A stretch of 64,000 bases of DNA from Moringa oleifera. Its lineage: Eukaryota; Streptophyta; Magnoliopsida; Brassicales; Moringaceae. A model generated the notes under the pieces. It saw nothing but the letters and a program-made list of their open reading frames with translations. It had not been told where the DNA came from and searched no databases. The stretch lies in NCBI GenBank assembly GCA_021397835.1, contig JAJFZO010000862.1, positions 62,001-126,000 on the forward strand, written 5' to 3'. Positions 50,236 to 61,550 of this stretch are shown here, piece by piece. The stretch's first letter is position 1, and each line of letters begins with the position of its first letter. A program made the position numbers and the translations under genes.

Positions 50236-51349
50236 ATGAGCATCGAGATCCAACCCCACGTCTGCCGCCTCGAGGGTCTGCGATGAAGCACTCCGCATGC
50301 TCAAAATCCCCCCAACAATTTGGCCCTCACGTAACATGTATAATGGTTTGCTTTGCCGCCCACAACATCGAGCTTGTCTAGCCACATCCCAGCTCATTAT
50401 CTTACGATTGTTCTTGCTTCATTGCCCACGTTTTTCCCACCAATGAGGCCTTGGCAGCAGGGGTGCCCAAGCAGGCCGTGTGACTCGCTCGTTGCTAACG
50501 GCTGACGATGGTGTTGTCGATCGCGCTGCGCAACGAGTCTGCCTAGGCAAGCCTGAGTGTCGAGATCCAGCCCCACGTCTGTCGCCTCGAAGGCCTACAA
50601 TGAAGCACTTCGTATGCTCGAAATCCCCCCAATAATTTGGCCTTCACGTAGCATGGATCATCGTTTACTTTCGCCCCCCACACCATCGAGCTTGTCTAGC
50701 CACATCCCAGCTCATTATCCCATGATTATTCTCGCTTCTTTGCCCACATTTTTCCCTCCCATGAGGCCTTGGCAGCAGGGGTGCCCAGGCTGGCTGTGTG
50801 GCTCACTCTTTCCTAACGGCCAACGATCGCGTCGTCGATCGCGCTACGCAACGAGTTCGCCTAGGCAAGCCTGAGCGTCGAGATCCAACCCTGCGTCTAC
50901 CGCCTCAAGGGGATGTGAAGAAGCACTCCTCAAGCTCGAAATCGCCCCAATGATTTGGCCCTCGCATAGCATGCATCATCGTTAGCTTCGCCGCCCACAC
51001 CATCGAGCTTGTCTAGCCACATCCCAGCTCATTATCCCACGATTATTCTCGCTTCGTTGCCCACGTTTTTCCCCTTGACGAGGCCTTGGCAGTAGGGGTG
51101 CCCAGGCTGGTTATGTGGCTCGCTCGTTGGTAACGGTCGACGATCGCGTCGTCGATCGCGCTGCGCAACGAGTTCGCCTAGGCAAGCCTGAGCGTCGAGA
51201 TCCAACCCAACGTCTGCTGCCTCGAGGGCCTACAACGAAGCAGTTCGCATGCTCGAAATCCCCCCAACGATTTTGCCCTCACGTAGCATGCATCATCGTT
51301 AGCTTCGCCGCCCACACCATCGAGCTTGTCTAGCCACATCCCAGTTCAT

Positions 51350-52934
51350 TATCCCACGATTATTCTCGCTTCGTTGCCCACGTTTTTCCCACCGATGAGG
51401 CCTTGGCAGTAGGGGTGACCAGGTTGGCCGTGTGGCTCGCTCGTTGCTAACAGCCGATGATAGTGTCGTCGATCACGTTGCCCAACGAGTCCACCTAGGC
51501 AAGCTTGAGCATCGAGATCCAACCCCACGTCTGCTGCCACGAGGGCCTGCGATGAAGCACTTTGCATGCTCGAAATCCCCCCAACAATTTGGCCCACACA
51601 TAGCATGCATCATGGTTTGCTTCGCCGCCCAAAACATCGGGCTTTTCTAGCCACATGCCAGCGCATTATCCTACTATTATTCTCGCTTCGTTGCCCACGT
51701 TTTTTCCACCGATGAGGCCTTGGCAGCAGGGGTGCCCAGGCTGGCCGTGTGGCTCGCTCGTTGCTAACGGCTGAAGATCGTGTCGTCGATCGCGCTGCGC
51801 AACGAGTCCGCCTAGGTAAGCCTGAGCGTTGAGATCCAACCCCACATCTGCCGCCTCGAGGGCCTATGATGAAGCACTTCGCATGCTCGAAATCCCCCCA
51901 ATAATATGGCCTTCACGTAGCATGCATCATCGTTAGCTTCGCCCCCTACACCATTGAGCTTGTCTAGCCACATCCTAACTTATTATCCCACGATTATTCT
52001 TGCTTTGTTGCCCACGTTTTCCCCACCGATGAGGCCTTGGTAGTAGGAGTGCCCAGGCTGGCCGTGTGGCTCGCTCGTTGCTAACGGCTAACGATCGTGT
52101 CTTCGATCGCGCTGCGCAATGAGTCCGCCTAGGTAAGCCTGAGCGTCGAGATCCAACCCCACGTCTGCCGCCTCAAGGGGCTGCGAAGAAGCACTCCTCA
52201 TGCTCAAAATCCCCCCAACGATTTGGCCCTCGCGTAGCATGCATCATCGTTAGCTTCGTCACCCACACCATCGAGCTTGTCTAGCCACATCCCAGCTCAT
52301 TATCCCATGATTATTCTCGCTTCGTTGCCCACGTTTTTCCCCTTGATGAGGCCTTGGCAGTAGGGGTGCCCAAGCTGGCCGTGTGGCTCGCTCTTTGCTA
52401 ACGGCTGAAGATCGTGTCGTTGATCGCGCTGCGCAATGAGTCCGCCTAGACAAGCCAGAGCGTCGAGATCCAACCCCACATCTGCCGCCTCGAGGGCCTA
52501 CGATGAAGCATTTCGCATGCTCGAAATCCCACCAATAATTTAGCCTTCACGTAGCATGCATCATCGTTAGCTTCGCCCCTTACACCATCGAGCTTGTCTA
52601 GCCACATCCCAACTCATTATTCCACGATTACTCTTGCTTCGTTTCCCACGTTTTTTCCACCGATGAGGCCTTGGCAGCAGGGGTGCCCAGGCAGGCCGTG
52701 TGGCTCGCTCATTGCTAACGATCGACGATCGTGTCTTTGATCGCGCTGCGCAATGAGTCCGCCTAGGCAAGCCTGAGCGTCGACATCCAACCCCACGTCT
52801 GCCGCCTCAAGGGGCTGCGAAGAAGCACTCCTCATGCTCGAAATCCCCCCAACGATTTGGCCCTTGCGTAGCATGCATCATTGTTAGCTTCATCGCCCAC
52901 ACCATCGAACTTGTCTAGCCACATCCCAGCTCAT
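51350..52934 (+). repeat. Five-monomer higher-order repeat in domain C, unit 1
   Basis: Five monomers are repeated in tandem at 52,935-54,519 with an offset of 1,584-1,585 bp. Shared private states are CACATGCCAGCGCATTAT, GGCTGAAGATCGTG, AATAATATGGCC, CCTAACTTATTATCC versus CCTAACTCATTATCC, CCCCTTGATGAGG, GATCGTGTCGTTGATCG, CAAGCCAGAGCG, GCCCCTTACACC and CGTCGACATCC. Only scattered differences were noticed. Confidence 0.9.
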
Positions 52935-54519
52935 TATCCCACGATTATTCTCGCTTCGTTGCCCACCTTTTTCCCACTGATGAGGCCTTGGCAGTAGGGG
53001 TGACCAGATTGGCCGTGTGGCTCGCTCGTTGCTAACAGCCGATGATAGTGTCGTCGATCACGTTGCCCAACGAGTCCACCTAGGCAAGCTTGAGCATCGA
53101 GATCCAACCCCACGTCTGCTGCCACGAGGGCCTGCGATGAAGCACTCTGCATACTCGAAATCTCCCAAACAATTTGGCCCACACATAGCATGCATCATGC
53201 TTTGCTTCGCCACCCAAAACATCGGGCTTTTCTAGCCACATGCCAGCGCATTATCCTACTATTATTCTCGCTTCGTTGCCCACGTTTTTTCCACCGATGA
53301 GGCCTTGGCAGCAGGGGTGCCCAGGCTGGCCGTGTGGCTCGCTCGTTGCTAACGGCTGAAGATCGTGTCGTCGATCGCGCTGCGCAACGAGTCCGCCTAG
53401 GTAAGCCTGAGCGTCGAGATCCAACCCCACATCTGCCGCCTCGAGGGCCTATGATGAAGCACTTCGCATGCTCGAAATCTCCCCAATAATATGGCCTTCA
53501 CGTAGCATGCATCATCGTTAGCTTCGCCCCCTACACCATTGAGCTTGTCTAGCCACATCCTAACTCATTATCCCACGATTATTCTTGCTTCGTTGCCCAC
53601 GTTTTCCCCACCGATGAGGCCTTGGCAGTAGGAGTGCCCGGGCTGGCCGTGTGGCTCGCTCGTTGCTAACGGCTAACGATCGTGTCTTCGATCGCGCTGC
53701 GCAATGAGTCCACCTAGGCAAGCCTGAGCGTCGAGATCCAACCCCACGTCTGCCGCCTCAAGGGGCTGCGAAGAAGCACTCCTCATGCTCAAAATCCCCC
53801 CAACGATTTGGCCCTCGCGTAGCATGCATCATCGTTAGCTTCGTCACCCACACCATCGAGCTTGTCTAGCCACATCCCAGCTCATTATCCCACGATTATT
53901 CTCGCTTCGTTGCCCACGTTTTTCCCCTTGATGAGGCCTTGGCAGTAGGGGTGCCCAAGCTGGTCGTGTGGCTCGCTCTTTGCTAACGGCTGAAGATCGT
54001 GTCGTTGATCGCGCTGCGCAACGAGTCCGCCTAGGCAAGCCAGAGCGTCGAGATCCAACCCCACATCTGCCGCCTCGAGGGCCTACGATGAAGCACTTCG
54101 CATGCTCGAAACCCACCAATAATTTGGCCTTCACGTAGCATGCATCATCGTTAGCTTCGCCCCTTACACCATTGAGCTTGTCTAGCCACATCCCAACTCA
54201 TTATCCCACGATTACTCTTGCTTCGTTTCCCACGTTTTTTCCACCGATGAGGCCTTGGCAGCAGGGGTGCCCAGGCTGGCCATGTGGCTCGCTCATTGCT
54301 AACGATCGACGATCGTGTCTTCGATCGCGCTGCGCAATAAGTCCGCCTAGGCAAGCCTGAGCGTCGACATCCAACCCCACGTCTGCCGCCTCAAGGGGCT
54401 GCGAAGAAGCACTCCTCATGCTCGAAATCCCCCCAACGATTTGGCCCTTGCGTAGCATGCATCATCGTTAGCTTCATCGCCCACACCATCGAACTTGTCT
54501 AGCCACATCCCAGCTTATT
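52935..54519 (+). repeat. Five-monomer higher-order repeat in domain C, unit 2
   Basis: This is the tandem partner of 51,350-52,934. The beginning of a third unit may follow at 54,520-54,660 (CCCACTGATGAGG with GTGACCAG), but it soon changes to other variants. Two adjacent, nearly identical units of 1.58 kb point to a recent unequal exchange. Confidence 0.88.
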
Positions 54520-54959
54520 ATCCCACGATTATTCTCGCTTCGTTGCCCACATTTTTCCCACTGATGAGGCCTTGGTAGTAGGGGTGACCAGCCTGGCCGT
54601 GTGGCTCGCTCGTTGCTAATAGCCGACGATAGTGCCGTCGATCACGCTGCCCAACGAGTCCACCTAGGCAAGCACGAGCGTCGAGATCCAACCCCACGTC
54701 TGCCGCCTCGAGGGCCTGCGATGAAGCATTCCGTATGCTCAAAATCCCCCCAATAATTTGGCCCTCACGTAGCATGCATCATGGTTTGCTTCGCCGCCCA
54801 CAACATCGGGCTTCTCTAGCCACATCCCAGCTCATTATCCTACTATTATTCTCGCTTCGTTGCGCACGTTTTTCCCACCGATGAGGCCTTGGCAGCAGCG
54901 GTGCCCAGGCTGGCCGTGTGGCTCGCTCGTTGCTAACGGTCGACGATCGTGTCTTCGAT

Positions 54960-54985
54960 CGTGCTGCGCAATGTGTCTGCCGCTT
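54960..54985 (+). other. About 40-bp deletion inside one monomer
   Basis: GCTGCGCAATG joins directly to TGTCTGCCGC. The part normally reading AGTCCGCCTAGGCAAGC through CAACCCCAC, about 40 bp, is missing. Very nearly the same internal segment was lost at 9,037, which may mark a fragile or slippage-prone part of the monomer. Confidence 0.78.
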
Positions 54986-55539
54986 CGAGGGCCTGCGAAG
55001 AAGCAATCCTCATGCTTGAAATCCCCCCAATAATTTGGCCTTCACGTAGCATGCATCACCGTTAGCTTCGCCGACCACACCATCGAGCTTGTCTAGCCAC
55101 ATCCCAGCTCATTATCCCACGATTATTCTCGCTTCATTGCCCACGTTTTTCCCCTTGATAAGGCCTTGGCAGTAGTGGTGCCCAGGCTGGCCGTGTGGCT
55201 CGCTCGTTGCTAACAGCCGATGATAGTGTCGTCGATCACGCTGCCCAACGAGTCCACCTAGGCAAGCATGAGCATCGAGATCCAACCCCAGGTCTGCCGC
55301 CTCGAGGGCCTGCGATGAAGCACTACGCATGCTCGAAATCCCCCCAACAATTTGGCCCTCACGCAGCATGTATCATGGTTTGCTTCGCTGCCCATAACAT
55401 CGAGCTTGTCAAGCCACATCCCAACTCATTAGCTTACGATTACTCTTGCTTCGTTGCCCACATTTTTCCCAGTGATGAGGCCATGGCAGCAGGGGTGCCT
55501 AGGCTGGCTGTGTGGCACGCTCGTTGCTAACGGCCGACG

Positions 55540-58500
55540 ATCGTGTCGTCGATCGCGCTGCACAATGAGTTCGCTTAGGCAAGCCTGAGCGTCGAGATAC
55601 ATCCCCACATCTGCCGCCTCGAGGGCCTACAACGAAGCACTTCGCATGCTCGAAATCCCCCTAATGATTTGGCCCTCACGTAGCATTCATCATCATTAGC
55701 TTCGCCCCCTACACCATTGAGCTTGTCTAGCCACATCCCAACTCATTATCCCACGATTATTCTTGCTTCGTTGCCCACGTTTTTCCCACCGATGAGGCCT
55801 TGGCAGCCGGGGTGCCCAGGCTGGCCGTGTGGCTCGCTCGTTGCTAATGGCCAACGATCGTGTCTTCGATTGTGCTGCGCAATGAGTCTGCCTAGGCAAG
55901 CCTGAGCGTTGAGATCCAACACCACCTTTGCCGCCTCAAGGGCATGCGAAGAAGCACTCCTCAAGCTCGAAATCGCCCCAACGATTTGGCCCTCGCATAG
56001 CATGCATCATCGTTAGCTTCGCCACCCACACCATCGAGCTTGTCTAGCCATATCCCAGCTTATTATCCCACGATTATTCTCGCTTCGTTGCCCACGTTTT
56101 TCCCCTTGGTGAGGCCTTGGCAGTAGGGGTGCCCAAGCTGGCCGTGCTGCTCGCTCGTTGCTAACAGCCGACGATAGTGTCATCGATCACGCTGCGCAAC
56201 GAGTTCGCCTAGGCAAGCCTGAGTGTCGAGATCCAACCCAACGTCTGCTGCCACGAGGGCCTACGACGAAGCACTTCGCATGCTCGAAATCCCCCCAACG
56301 ATTTGGCCCTCACGTAGCATACATCATCGTTAGCTTCGCCGCCCACACCATCGAGCTTATCTAGCCACATCCACTCTCATTATCCCACGATTATTCTCGC
56401 TTCACTGCCCACGTTTTTCCCACCGATGAGGCCTCGGCAGTAGCGGTGACCAGGCTGGCCGTGTGGCTCACTCGTTGCTAATAGCCGACGATAGTGTCGT
56501 CGATCAGGCTACCCAACGAGTCCACCTAGGCAAGCTTGAGCGTCGAGATCCAACCCCACGTCTGCTGCCTCGAGGGCCTGCGATGAAGCACCTTGCATGC
56601 TCAAAATCCCCCCAACAATTTGGCCCTCACGTAGCATGTATCATGGTTTGCTTTACCGCCCAAAACATCAAGCTTGTCTAGCCATCCCAGCTCATTATCC
56701 TCTTATTATTCTCGCTTCGTTGCCCACGTTTTTCCCACCAATGAGGCCTTGGCAGCAGGGGTGCCCAGGCTGGCCGTGTGGCTCCCTCGTTGCTAGCGGC
56801 CGACGATCGTGTCTTCGATCACGCTGCGCAACGAGTCCGCCTAGCCAAGCCTGAGCGTCGAGATCCAACCCCGCGTCTACCGCCTCAAGGGCATATGAAG
56901 AAGCACTCCTCAAGCTCGAAATCGCCCCAACGATTTGGCCCTCGCATAGCATGCATCATCGTTAGCTTCGCCGCCCACACCATCGAGCTTGTCTAGCCAC
57001 ATCCCAGCTCATTATCCCACGATTATTCTCGCTTCGTTGCCCACATTTTTCCCCTTGATAAGGCCTTGGCAGTAGGGGTGCCTAGGCTGGCCGTGCTGCT
57101 CGCTCGTTGCTAACAACCGACGATAGTGTCATCGATCACGCTGCCCAACGAGTCCACCTAGGCAAGCATGAGCGTCGAGATCCAACCCCACCTCTGTCGC
57201 CTCGAGGTCCTGCGATGAAGCACTCCGCATGCTCAAAATCCCCCCAACAATTTGGCCCTCACTTAGCATGTATCATGGTTTGCTTTGTCGCCCACAACAT
57301 CGAGCTTGTCTAGCCACATCCCAACTCATTATCTTTCGATTATTCCCCCTTCGTCGCCCACGTTTTTCCCACCGATGAGGTCTTGGCAGCAGGGGTGCCC
57401 TAGCTGGCCGTGTGGCTGGTTTGTTGCTAACGGCTGACGATGGTGTCGTCGATCGCACTGCACAACGAGTCCACCTAGGCAAGCCTCAGTGTCGAGATCC
57501 AACCCCACGTCTGCCGCCTAGAGGGCCTACGATGAAGCACTTCGTATGCTCAAAATCCCCCCAATAATTTGGCCTTTACGTAGCATGCATCATCGTTTAC
57601 TTTCGCCCCCCACGCCATCGAGCTTGTCTAGCCACATCCCAGCTCATTATCCCACGATTACTCTCGCTTCTTTGCCCACATTTTTCCCTCCGATGAGTCC
57701 TTGGCAACAGGGGTGCCCAGGCTGGCTGTATGGCTCGCTCGTTGCTAACGGCCAACGATCGCGTCGTCGATCGCGCTGCGCAACGAGTTCGCCTAGGCAA
57801 GCCTGAGCGTCGAGATCCAACCCAACGTCTACTGCCTCGAGGGCCTACGACGAAGCAGTTCGCAAGCTCGAAATCCCCCCAACGATTTTGCCCTCACGTA
57901 TCATGCATCATCGTTAGCTTCGCCGCCCACACCATTGAGCTTGTCTAGCCACATCCCAGCTCATTATCCCATGATTATTCTCGCTTCGTTGCCCACGTTT
58001 TTCCCACCGATGAGACCTTGGCAGCTGGAGTGCCCAGGCTGGCCGTGTGGCTCGCTCGTTGCTAACAGCCGACGATCATGTCGTCGATCGCGCTGCGCAA
58101 TAAGTTCGCCTAGGCAAGCCTGAGCGTCGAGATCCATCCCCACATCTGCCGCCTCGAGGGCCTACAACGAAGCACTTCGCATGCTCGAAATCCCCCCAAT
58201 GATTTGGCCCTCACGTAGCATTCATCATCATTAGCTTCGCCCCTTACACCATTGAGCTTGTCTAGCCACATCCCAACTCATTATCCCACGATTATTCTTG
58301 CTTCGTTGCCCACGTTTTTCCCACCAATGAGGCCTTGGTAGTCGGGGTGCCCAGGCCGGCCGTGTGGCTCGCTCGTTTCTAATGGCCAACGATCGTGTCT
58401 TCGATCGTGCTGCGCAATGAGTCTGCCTAGGCAAGCCTGAGCGTTGAGATCCAACCCCACCTTTGCCGCCTCAAGGGCATGCGAAGAAGCACTCCTCAAG

Positions 58501-58700
58501 CTCGAAATCGCCCCAACGATTTGGCCCTCGCATAGCATGCATCATCGTTAACTTCGCCACCCACACCATCGAGCTTGTCTAGCCATATCCCAGCTCATTA
58601 TCCCACGATTATTCTCGCTTCGTTGCCCACGTTTTTCCCCTTGGTGAGGCCTTGGCAATAGGGGTGCCCAGGCTGGCCGTGCTGCTCGCTCGTTGCTAAC
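55540..58700 (+). repeat. Eight-monomer-step duplication of a two-monomer block
   Basis: The block 55,540-56,160 recurs at 58,075-58,700, offset 2,535 bp. Shared states are CATCCCCACATCTGCC, GTAGCATTCATCATCATTAG, CACCTTTGCCGCC, TCCTCAAGCTCGAAATCG and CCCCTTGGTGAGG. The monomers between the two copies belong to other C subtypes. Confidence 0.8.
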
Positions 58701-58959
58701 AGCCAACGATAGTGTCATCGATCACGCTGCCCAACGAGTCCACCTAGGCAAGCATGAGCGTCGAGATCTAACCCCACCTCTGCAGCCTTGAGGGCCTGCG
58801 AATAAGCACTTCGCATGCTCGAAATCCCCCCAACGATTTGGCCCTCGTGTAGCATGCATCATCGTTAGCTTCGCCGCCCACACCATCGAGCTTGTCTAGC
58901 CACATCCTAGCTCATTATCCCATGATTATTCTTGCTTCGTTGCCCATGTTTTTCCTACC

Positions 58960-61437
58960 GATGAGGCCTTGGAGGTAGGGGTGCCCAGGCTGGCCGTGTG
59001 GCTCGCTCATTGCTAACAGTCGACGATCGTGTCGTCGATCGCGCTGTGTAACGAGTCCGCATAGGAACACCTGAGCGTCGCGATCCAACCCCACATCTGC
59101 CGCCTCAAGGGCCTACGATGAAGCATTCCGCATGCTCGAGATCCCCCCAACGATTTGGCCCACACGTCGCATACGTCATCATTAGCTTCGCCGCCCACAC
59201 CGTCGAGCTTGTCTAGCCACATCCCAGCTCATTATCCCACGATTATTCTCGCATCGTTGCCCATGTTTTTCCCACCAATGTGGCCTTGGCAGTAGGGGTG
59301 CCCAAGCTGGCCGTGTGGCTCGCTCGTTGCTAACAGCCGACGATAGTGTCATCGATCACGCTGCCCAACGAGTCCACCTAGGCAGGCATGAGGATCGAGA
59401 TCTAACCCCACGTCTGCCGCCTCGAGGGCCTGCGATGAAGCACTCCGCATGCTCGATATCCCCCCAACAATTTGGCCCTCACGTAGAATGCATCATCGCT
59501 AGCTTTGCCGCCCACACCATCGAGCTTGTTTTGCCACATCCCAGCTCATTATCCCACGATTATTCTCGCTTCGTTGCTCACGTTTTTCCCACCGATGAGG
59601 CCTTGGCAGTAGGGGTGCCAAGGCTGGCCGTGTGGCTCGCTCGTTGCTAACGGCCGACGATCGTGTCGTCAATCGCGCTGCGCAACGAGTCCGCCTAGGC
59701 AAGCCTGAGCGTCGAGATCCAGCCCCACATCTGCCGCCTCGAGGGCCTATGATGTAGCACTTCGTATGCTTGAAATCCCCCCAACGATTTGGCCCTCGCG
59801 TAGCATGCATCATCGTTCGCTTCGCCCCCCACACCATCGAGCTTTTCTAGCCATATCCCAGCTCATTATCCCACGATTACTCTCGCTTCTTTGCCCACAT
59901 TTTTCCCTCCGATGAGGCCTTGGCAGCAGGGGTGCCCAGGCTGGCTGTGTGGCTCGCTCGTTGCTAACGACGAACGATCGCGTCGTCGATCGCGCTGCGC
60001 AACGAGTTCGCCTAGGCAAGCTTGAGCGTCGAGATCCAACCCAACGTCTGCTGCCTCGAGGGCCTACGACGAAGCAGTTCGCATGCTCGAAATCCCCCCA
60101 ACGATTTTGCCCTCACGTAGCATGCATCATCGTTAGCTTCGCCGCCCACACCATCGAGCTTGTCTAGCCACATCCCAACTCGTTATCCCACGATTATTCT
60201 TGCTTCGTTGCTCACGTTTTTTCCACTGATGAGGCCTTCGCAGCAGGGGTGCCAAGGCTGGCCGTGTGGCTCACTCGTTGCTAACGACCGACGATCGTGT
60301 CGTCAATCGCGCTGCGCAACGAGTCCGCCTAGGCAAGCCTGAGCGTCGTGATCCAGCCCCACGTCTGCCGCCTCGAGGGCCTATGATGTAGCACTTCGCA
60401 TGCTCGAAATCCCCCAATGATTTGGCCCTCGCGTAGCTTGCATCATCGTTCGCTTCGCCCCCCATACCATCGAGCTTGTCTAGCTACATCCCAGCTCATT
60501 ATCCCACGATTATTCTTGCTTCGTTGCCCACGTTTTTCCCACCGATGAGGCCTTGGAAGCAGGGGTGCCCAGGCTGGCTGTGTGGCTCGCTCGTTGCTAA
60601 CGGCGGACGATCGCGTCGTCGATCACACTGCGCAACGAGTTCGCCTAGGTAAGCCTGAGCGTCGAGATCCAACCCAACGTCTGCTGCCTCGAGGGCCTAC
60701 GACAAAGCACTTCGCATGCTCGAAATCCCCCAACGATTTTGCCCTCACGTAGCATGCATCATCGTTACCTTCACCGCCCACACCATCGAGCTTGTCTAGC
60801 CAAATCCCAACTCATTATCCCACGATTATTCTTGCTTCGTTGCTCACGTTTTTCCCACTGATGAGGCCTTGGCAGCCGGGGTGCCCGGGTTGGCCGTGTG
60901 GCTCGCTTGTTGCTAACGGCCGACGATCGTGTCTTCGATCGCACTGCGCAAAGAGTCGGCCTAGGCAAGCTTGAGCGTCGAGATCCAACCCCTCGTCTGT
61001 CACTTCAAGGGCCTGCGAATAAGCACTTCGCATGCTCGAACTCCCCCCAACGATTTGGCCCTCGCGTAGCATGCATCATCGTTCGCTTCGCCCCCCACAC
61101 CATCGAGCTTTTCTAGCCACATCCCAGCTCATTATCCCACGATTATTCTCGCTTCATTGCCCATGTTTTTCCCACCGATGAGGCCTTGGAGGCAGGGGTG
61201 ACCAGGCTGGCCGTGTCGCTTGCTCGTTACTAACGGTCGACAATCGTGTCATCGATCGCGCTGTGCAACGAGTCCGCCTAGGAAAGCCTGAGCGTCAAGA
61301 TCCAACCCCACATCTGCCACCTTGAGGGCCTGCGACGAAGCATTCCGCATGCTCGAAATCCCCCCAACGATTTGGCCCACACGTCGTATGCGTCATCGTT
61401 AGCTTCGCCGCCCATACCATCGAGCTTGTCTAGCCAC
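58960..61437 (+). repeat. Seven-monomer-step pair and local dimer near the end of domain C
   Basis: GGCCTTGGAGG with CCACACGTCGCATACGTC (58,960-59,220) recurs as GGCCTTGGAGGCAGG with CCACACGTCGTATGCGTC at 61,177-61,437, offset 2,217 bp. Between them, TTGCTCACG, GTGCCAAGGC, GTCGTCAATCGCG, GATCCAGCCCC and CTATGATGTAGCACTTCG mark monomers at about 59,570-59,800 and 60,207-60,430, a step of about 635 bp. Confidence 0.72.
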
Positions 61438-61550
61438 AAACGAGCTCATTATCCCACGATTATTCTCGCTTCGTTGCCCACGTTTTTCCCACCGATGAGG
61501 CCTTGGCAGCAGGGGTGCCCAGGCTGGCCGTGTGGCTCGCTAGTTGCTAA

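Larger units (their letters stand above)
42356..61550 (+). repeat. Satellite domain C (about 60 monomers)
   Basis: Copies carry CCGATGAGG, GGCAGCAGGGGTG or GGGTGACCAGG, CGTGTGGCTCGCTCGTTGC, ACGATAATGTCG or ACGATAGTGTCG, GATGAAGCACTTCGCATGC, CCAATAATTTGG, CATCATGGTTTGC, CAACATCG, CTTCTCTAGCCACATCC and CCTACTATTATTC. Subtypes include one with TTTACTTTCGCCCC and CCCTCCGATGAGG, and one with CCCCTTGATGAGG. The edge with B is sharp, within one monomer. Indel-rich segments like those of domain B are absent. Confidence 0.9.
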
